This document shows, piece after piece, positions 5,431 through 7,465 of a DNA stretch of 7,465 bases (positions are counted from its first letter, which is position 1; the number at the start of each line of letters is the position of its first letter). Position numbers and translations under genes: made by a program. The stretch spans positions 1 to 7,465 of the forward strand of contig JAFQOC010000134.1 in the NCBI GenBank assembly GCA_017420845.1, written 5' to 3'. The notes beneath the pieces are model-generated. The model was not told the DNA's origin, searched no databases, and saw only the letters and a program-made list of their open reading frames with translations. The stretch is from Clostridia bacterium (lineage in GTDB: Bacteria > Bacillota > Clostridia > Oscillospirales > CAG-272).

Positions 5431-6681
5431 TCACGGAGCATCGTCCGCGGGCGGCTCCGTCGTTTCGTCGGTTTCTGGAATAGGCTCTTCCGGAGAGGGC
5501 TCTTCCGGAGAGGGCTCTTCCTCGCCGTCAGGCTGGGCTTCCTCTTCCACCTCGGCGGTCACGGAATCTGAATCGACAGACTCGGATTCCGAATCGGCAA
5601 TCTCGGTTGTCTCGAGCACAGCTTCACCGGTTGCCTCGGAGAGGGAGCCGGTGCTATCCTCCACAGACTCGTCCGCCGGCGTATCAACATCCGTCGGAAT
5701 CTCCTGAGAGGTGACAGGCTTAGGCGTCGTGTCTACGGGCTTCACGGCGGTCTCGGTCTCGGGTTGGGTTTCCATTTCGTCCAGCTCGCGGAAGTAACGA
5801 TCCAGACCGTTGGCAATACCGATGGCGGCCTCCTGGCGGAAGTAGCTGCTAACCATCAGGGCGTCATCCGACTTATTGGAAAGAAAGCCCATCTCCACGA
5901 TGGTGGTGGGAACACGGCTCCAGTTTGTGCCCGTCATATCGTCCATTTCCCGCACGTTCAGCTTATGGATACCCGTCTGTTCGCAGAATTCATCCAGAAC
6001 GATCCGGGACAAAAGACTGCTTCGCTCGTAGTGCATGGCGCAATCGGGATATGGATTGGAGGCGGATTGGCAAATGGTCATGGCACCGTGCATGCTGTCG
6101 TCGGTCCAGCTGTTGGCATGAATACGGATGTAGGCGGCGGCGCTGTATTTGTTGGCGATCTCGGCACGATCCATGTTGCTGATGGAGACGTTGTTGGTCT
6201 CTCGGATCATAACCACGCTGTAGCCGCGGCGGATCAGCTCGTCGCGGAGGAGCAGAGCCACCTTTAAATTCAATTCGTATTCCGCCTGTCCCGTATGAAT
6301 ACCGGTGGCACCCCAGGTGACCTCGGCCTTCATGACCTCGGAGCCCGGGCCGTTAGGCTCCTGGGCGTTACTTCCCTTCAGCTGGTGGCCTGCGTCTATG
6401 ACAATAATACGGCTTCGGTTGGGATTTCCCACCTTACCAATGTAGTAAATGTCGGTACCGCTGTGGGCTTCACCGGTATAGTTGACCGCTCCCTCGAAGA
6501 TCACGTCGGTGTCCTCGGGGACGTTGCCGCCCAGAATGAGATCCTCCCGATTCACCGATTCTCCCGGCTCTCGGGACCAGAGCCAATGCCAGGCACCGCA
6601 AGCAGACATGGAAAGAACCGCCCCGCACAGCAGGAGCAGGGCCAAAACAAGGCTTCCGTATCTGATGAACTTTTGTCGCAT
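5431..6681 (-). CDS. Secreted N-acetylmuramoyl-L-alanine amidase (Amidase_3), probable lipoprotein with acidic tail
   Basis: Cleaves the bond between N-acetylmuramic acid and the peptide stem in peptidoglycan. The 416-residue protein starts with a signal peptide (1-27) ending in 'LSMSAC', a plausible though not ideal lipobox with C28. The Amidase_3 domain spans about 91-299. Its zinc ligands are H99 ('IDAGHQ'), E134 ('GQAEYELNL') and H188 ('IRIHANS'), and the catalytic Glu is E263 ('TIVEMGFLSN'). 'GSEVMKAEVTWGATG' is an insertion typical of Clostridia-type members. Residues 301-416 form a low-complexity Pro/Glu/Thr/Ser/Asp tail with no known domain, ending in SPEEP repeats. The ATG at 6681 has GAGG four bases upstream and directly precedes the signal peptide; the in-frame TTG at 6744 would add a 21-residue leader before it and is less likely. 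It lies 59 bases after a same-strand gene and ends at a terminator. Confidence 0.92.
   Translation of the reverse strand: MRQKFIRYGSLVLALLLLCGAVLSMSACGAWHWLWSREPGESVNREDLILGGNVPEDTDVIFEGAVNYTGEAHSGTDIYYIGKVGNPNRSRIIVIDAGHQLKGSNAQEPNGPGSEVMKAEVTWGATGIHTGQAEYELNLKVALLLRDELIRRGYSVVMIRETNNVSISNMDRAEIANKYSAAAYIRIHANSWTDDSMHGAMTICQSASNPYPDCAMHYERSSLLSRIVLDEFCEQTGIHKLNVREMDDMTGTNWSRVPTTIVEMGFLSNKSDDALMVSSYFRQEAAIGIANGLDRYFRELDEMETQPETETAVKPVDTTPKPVTSQEIPTDVDTPADESVEDSTGSLSEATGEAVLETTEIADSESESVDSDSVTAEVEEEAQPDGEEEPSPEEPSPEEPIPETDETTEPPADDAP
5483..5521. repeat. 15-bp tandem repeat (2.6 copies) in the amidase tail
   Basis: The unit CTCTTCCGGAGAGGG occurs at 5485-5499 and 5500-5514, followed by a partial copy (CTCTTCC), with exact identity including the two flanking bases on the left. 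On the coding strand it encodes repeated Ser-Pro-Glu-Glu-Pro. The length is a multiple of three, so changes in copy number keep the frame and only lengthen or shorten the tail. Confidence 0.85.
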
Positions 6682-6684
6682 AAA

Positions 6685-6690
6685 TCCTCT
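6685..6690 (-). promoter_or_regulatory. Ribosome binding site for the amidase start
   Basis: AGAGGA on the minus strand lies just before the ATG at 6681, with four bases between GAGG and the ATG. The spacing is short but usable, and the start places the signal peptide right at the N-terminus. Confidence 0.5.
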
Positions 6691-6740
6691 TTTCTGTGGG
6701 GCATGTGGATGCTTGAAGGAAAATGGGTGGGAGACTTGAC

Positions 6741-7465
6741 TCAACGCTCCTTGAAGGTGACCTTACGCAGGGTGATGGCACTCTCCTCCTGTCCCTCCTC
6801 CACGAGGACGGGGCACTCCAGATGGCCCTTGTAGGCCGAGATGTAGCCGATCAGCCACTTGTAGTACTGGTCGCCGTGGCCGCCCTCCATGGGCTCGATG
6901 TCACGGCTGTACTCGGTGTTGAAGTTATCGGTGAAGGCGTACTTGCCGCCGCCGATGTCCAGTTTCTGGGCGGTCCACTCGTTCCACCACGTGAGGGTCA
7001 CGATCTTGGGGCGCATTTTGAACGCGTAGTACCATTGAACGTACCAGGTCTTGCCTTGCTTGCGTCCTACGGCATCACCAGGGCCCATACTGCCTGCCGT
7101 ACCGATTCCCATGTAATTCTTCTGGGCGGCGGTGGACACACCGACGTGCTCGGGCTTGCCGTCGGCTCCGTAGGTCACGGCTCCGTTGATGCTGGGGTTG
7201 AGGTAGCTCCACTGACCACCCGCGTAGTCCACCCCCAGGCCCCACATGGAGCGGACGGTGAACAGGTTCTCGTCCTTCAGGGGGAAGCCCTCGGGACGGA
7301 TGTGGGTGGTGAGGAGAAGGGGCAGGCCGTCCCAGTAGACGAAGCAGTCCTTCCACTTCTCCTGGTTGTAGAAGCTGTCGTAGAGGTAACGGTAGGTTCG
7401 CCCGTCGTTGTCTCCGCACCAGACCACCACGTAGGGAGTCCCCAGGCCCTCGGCGCGCATCTCCA
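6741..7465 (-). CDS. C-terminal part of a putative glycoside-hydrolase-like protein (partial, 5' end outside window)
   Basis: The frame is open from the window edge (7465) to a TGA at 6741-6743, giving at least 240 residues; the true start lies outside. Counting from the first in-frame Met (7460), there is an aromatic-rich stretch, then 'IVTLTWWNEWTAQ' at about 153-165, followed by 'TDNFNTEYSRDIEPM' (177-191) and 'GGHGDQYYKWLIGYI' (193-207). The W-N-E-W motif followed by an EP-containing segment recalls TIM-barrel glycoside hydrolases and GH99/WbsX-like proteins, where such residues line the active site. I infer a carbohydrate-active or related enzyme, but cannot assign a family or substrate. 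No membrane segment is visible in this part; a signal peptide would be in the missing N-terminus. The amidase gene begins 59 bases downstream on the same strand, with no clear promoter between, so they may share a transcript. Confidence 0.65.
   Translation of the reverse strand, partial: EMRAEGLGTPYVVVWCGDNDGRTYRYLYDSFYNQEKWKDCFVYWDGLPLLLTTHIRPEGFPLKDENLFTVRSMWGLGVDYAGGQWSYLNPSINGAVTYGADGKPEHVGVSTAAQKNYMGIGTAGSMGPGDAVGRKQGKTWYVQWYYAFKMRPKIVTLTWWNEWTAQKLDIGGGKYAFTDNFNTEYSRDIEPMEGGHGDQYYKWLIGYISAYKGHLECPVLVEEGQEESAITLRKVTFKER

Noticed and set aside
6682..6744. TTG start for the amidase overlapping the upstream stop codon
   Set aside because: AAGGAG is only two bases before the TTG, and the extra 21 residues would sit in front of a well-formed signal peptide. 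It cannot be excluded fully.
1..7465. Search for a defence system, CRISPR array, mobile element, integration site, tRNA or riboswitch
   Set aside because: No repeat-spacer pattern, transposase, integrase, tRNA-like cloverleaf or long structured leader was found. The region reads as ordinary chromosomal envelope and regulatory genes.

Overview
The window looks like a chromosomal fragment of a Gram-positive, low-toxin 'housekeeping plus cell envelope' region from a Firmicute, most likely an uncultured Clostridia/Oscillospirales-type gut bacterium. This is inference. It rests on an HPr kinase/phosphorylase gene, an OmpR-type two-component system of Firmicute style, good GGAGG-type ribosome binding sites, extended -10 promoters, and GC-rich coding DNA separated by strikingly AT-rich intergenic DNA. 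No species can be named from the sequence alone.

Layout. Left block (1-3570), all on the minus strand and read right to left: an OmpR/PhoB-type response regulator (2848-3570) overlaps a sensor histidine kinase (1395-2855, TTG start). After a 117-bp gap with its own promoter comes a membrane-anchored parvulin/PrsA-like protein (189-1277). Nine bases further on is the start of a single-pass membrane protein of unknown function, cut by the window edge (1-179). Centre: a 188-bp AT-rich divergent promoter region (3571-3758) separates the response regulator from a plus-strand pair, hprK (3759-4691) and an Sfp-type 4'-phosphopantetheinyl transferase (4691-5386), joined by a TGATG stop/start overlap. 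Right block (5387-7465): a bidirectional terminator hairpin, then on the minus strand a zinc N-acetylmuramoyl-L-alanine amidase with a lipoprotein-like signal and a long acidic repetitive tail (5431-6681). It is preceded by the C-terminal part of a putative glycoside-hydrolase-like protein (6741-7465) that runs off the window.

How the parts may work together: the two-component system, the parvulin-like foldase and the amidase are all envelope-facing. HprK links carbon status to HPr, and the PPTase activates carrier proteins. Only the RR-HK and hprK-PPTase pairings are supported directly by gene overlap; wider functional links are guesses.

I see no mobile element, CRISPR array, tRNA/rRNA or obvious defence system. 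The most interesting non-coding signal is the divergent promoter region. Its two promoters share a near-identical 20-bp sequence from the -10 into the transcript start, and also a second repeated box across both -35 regions. A 10-bp-periodic direct repeat lies between them and could be a response-regulator operator.
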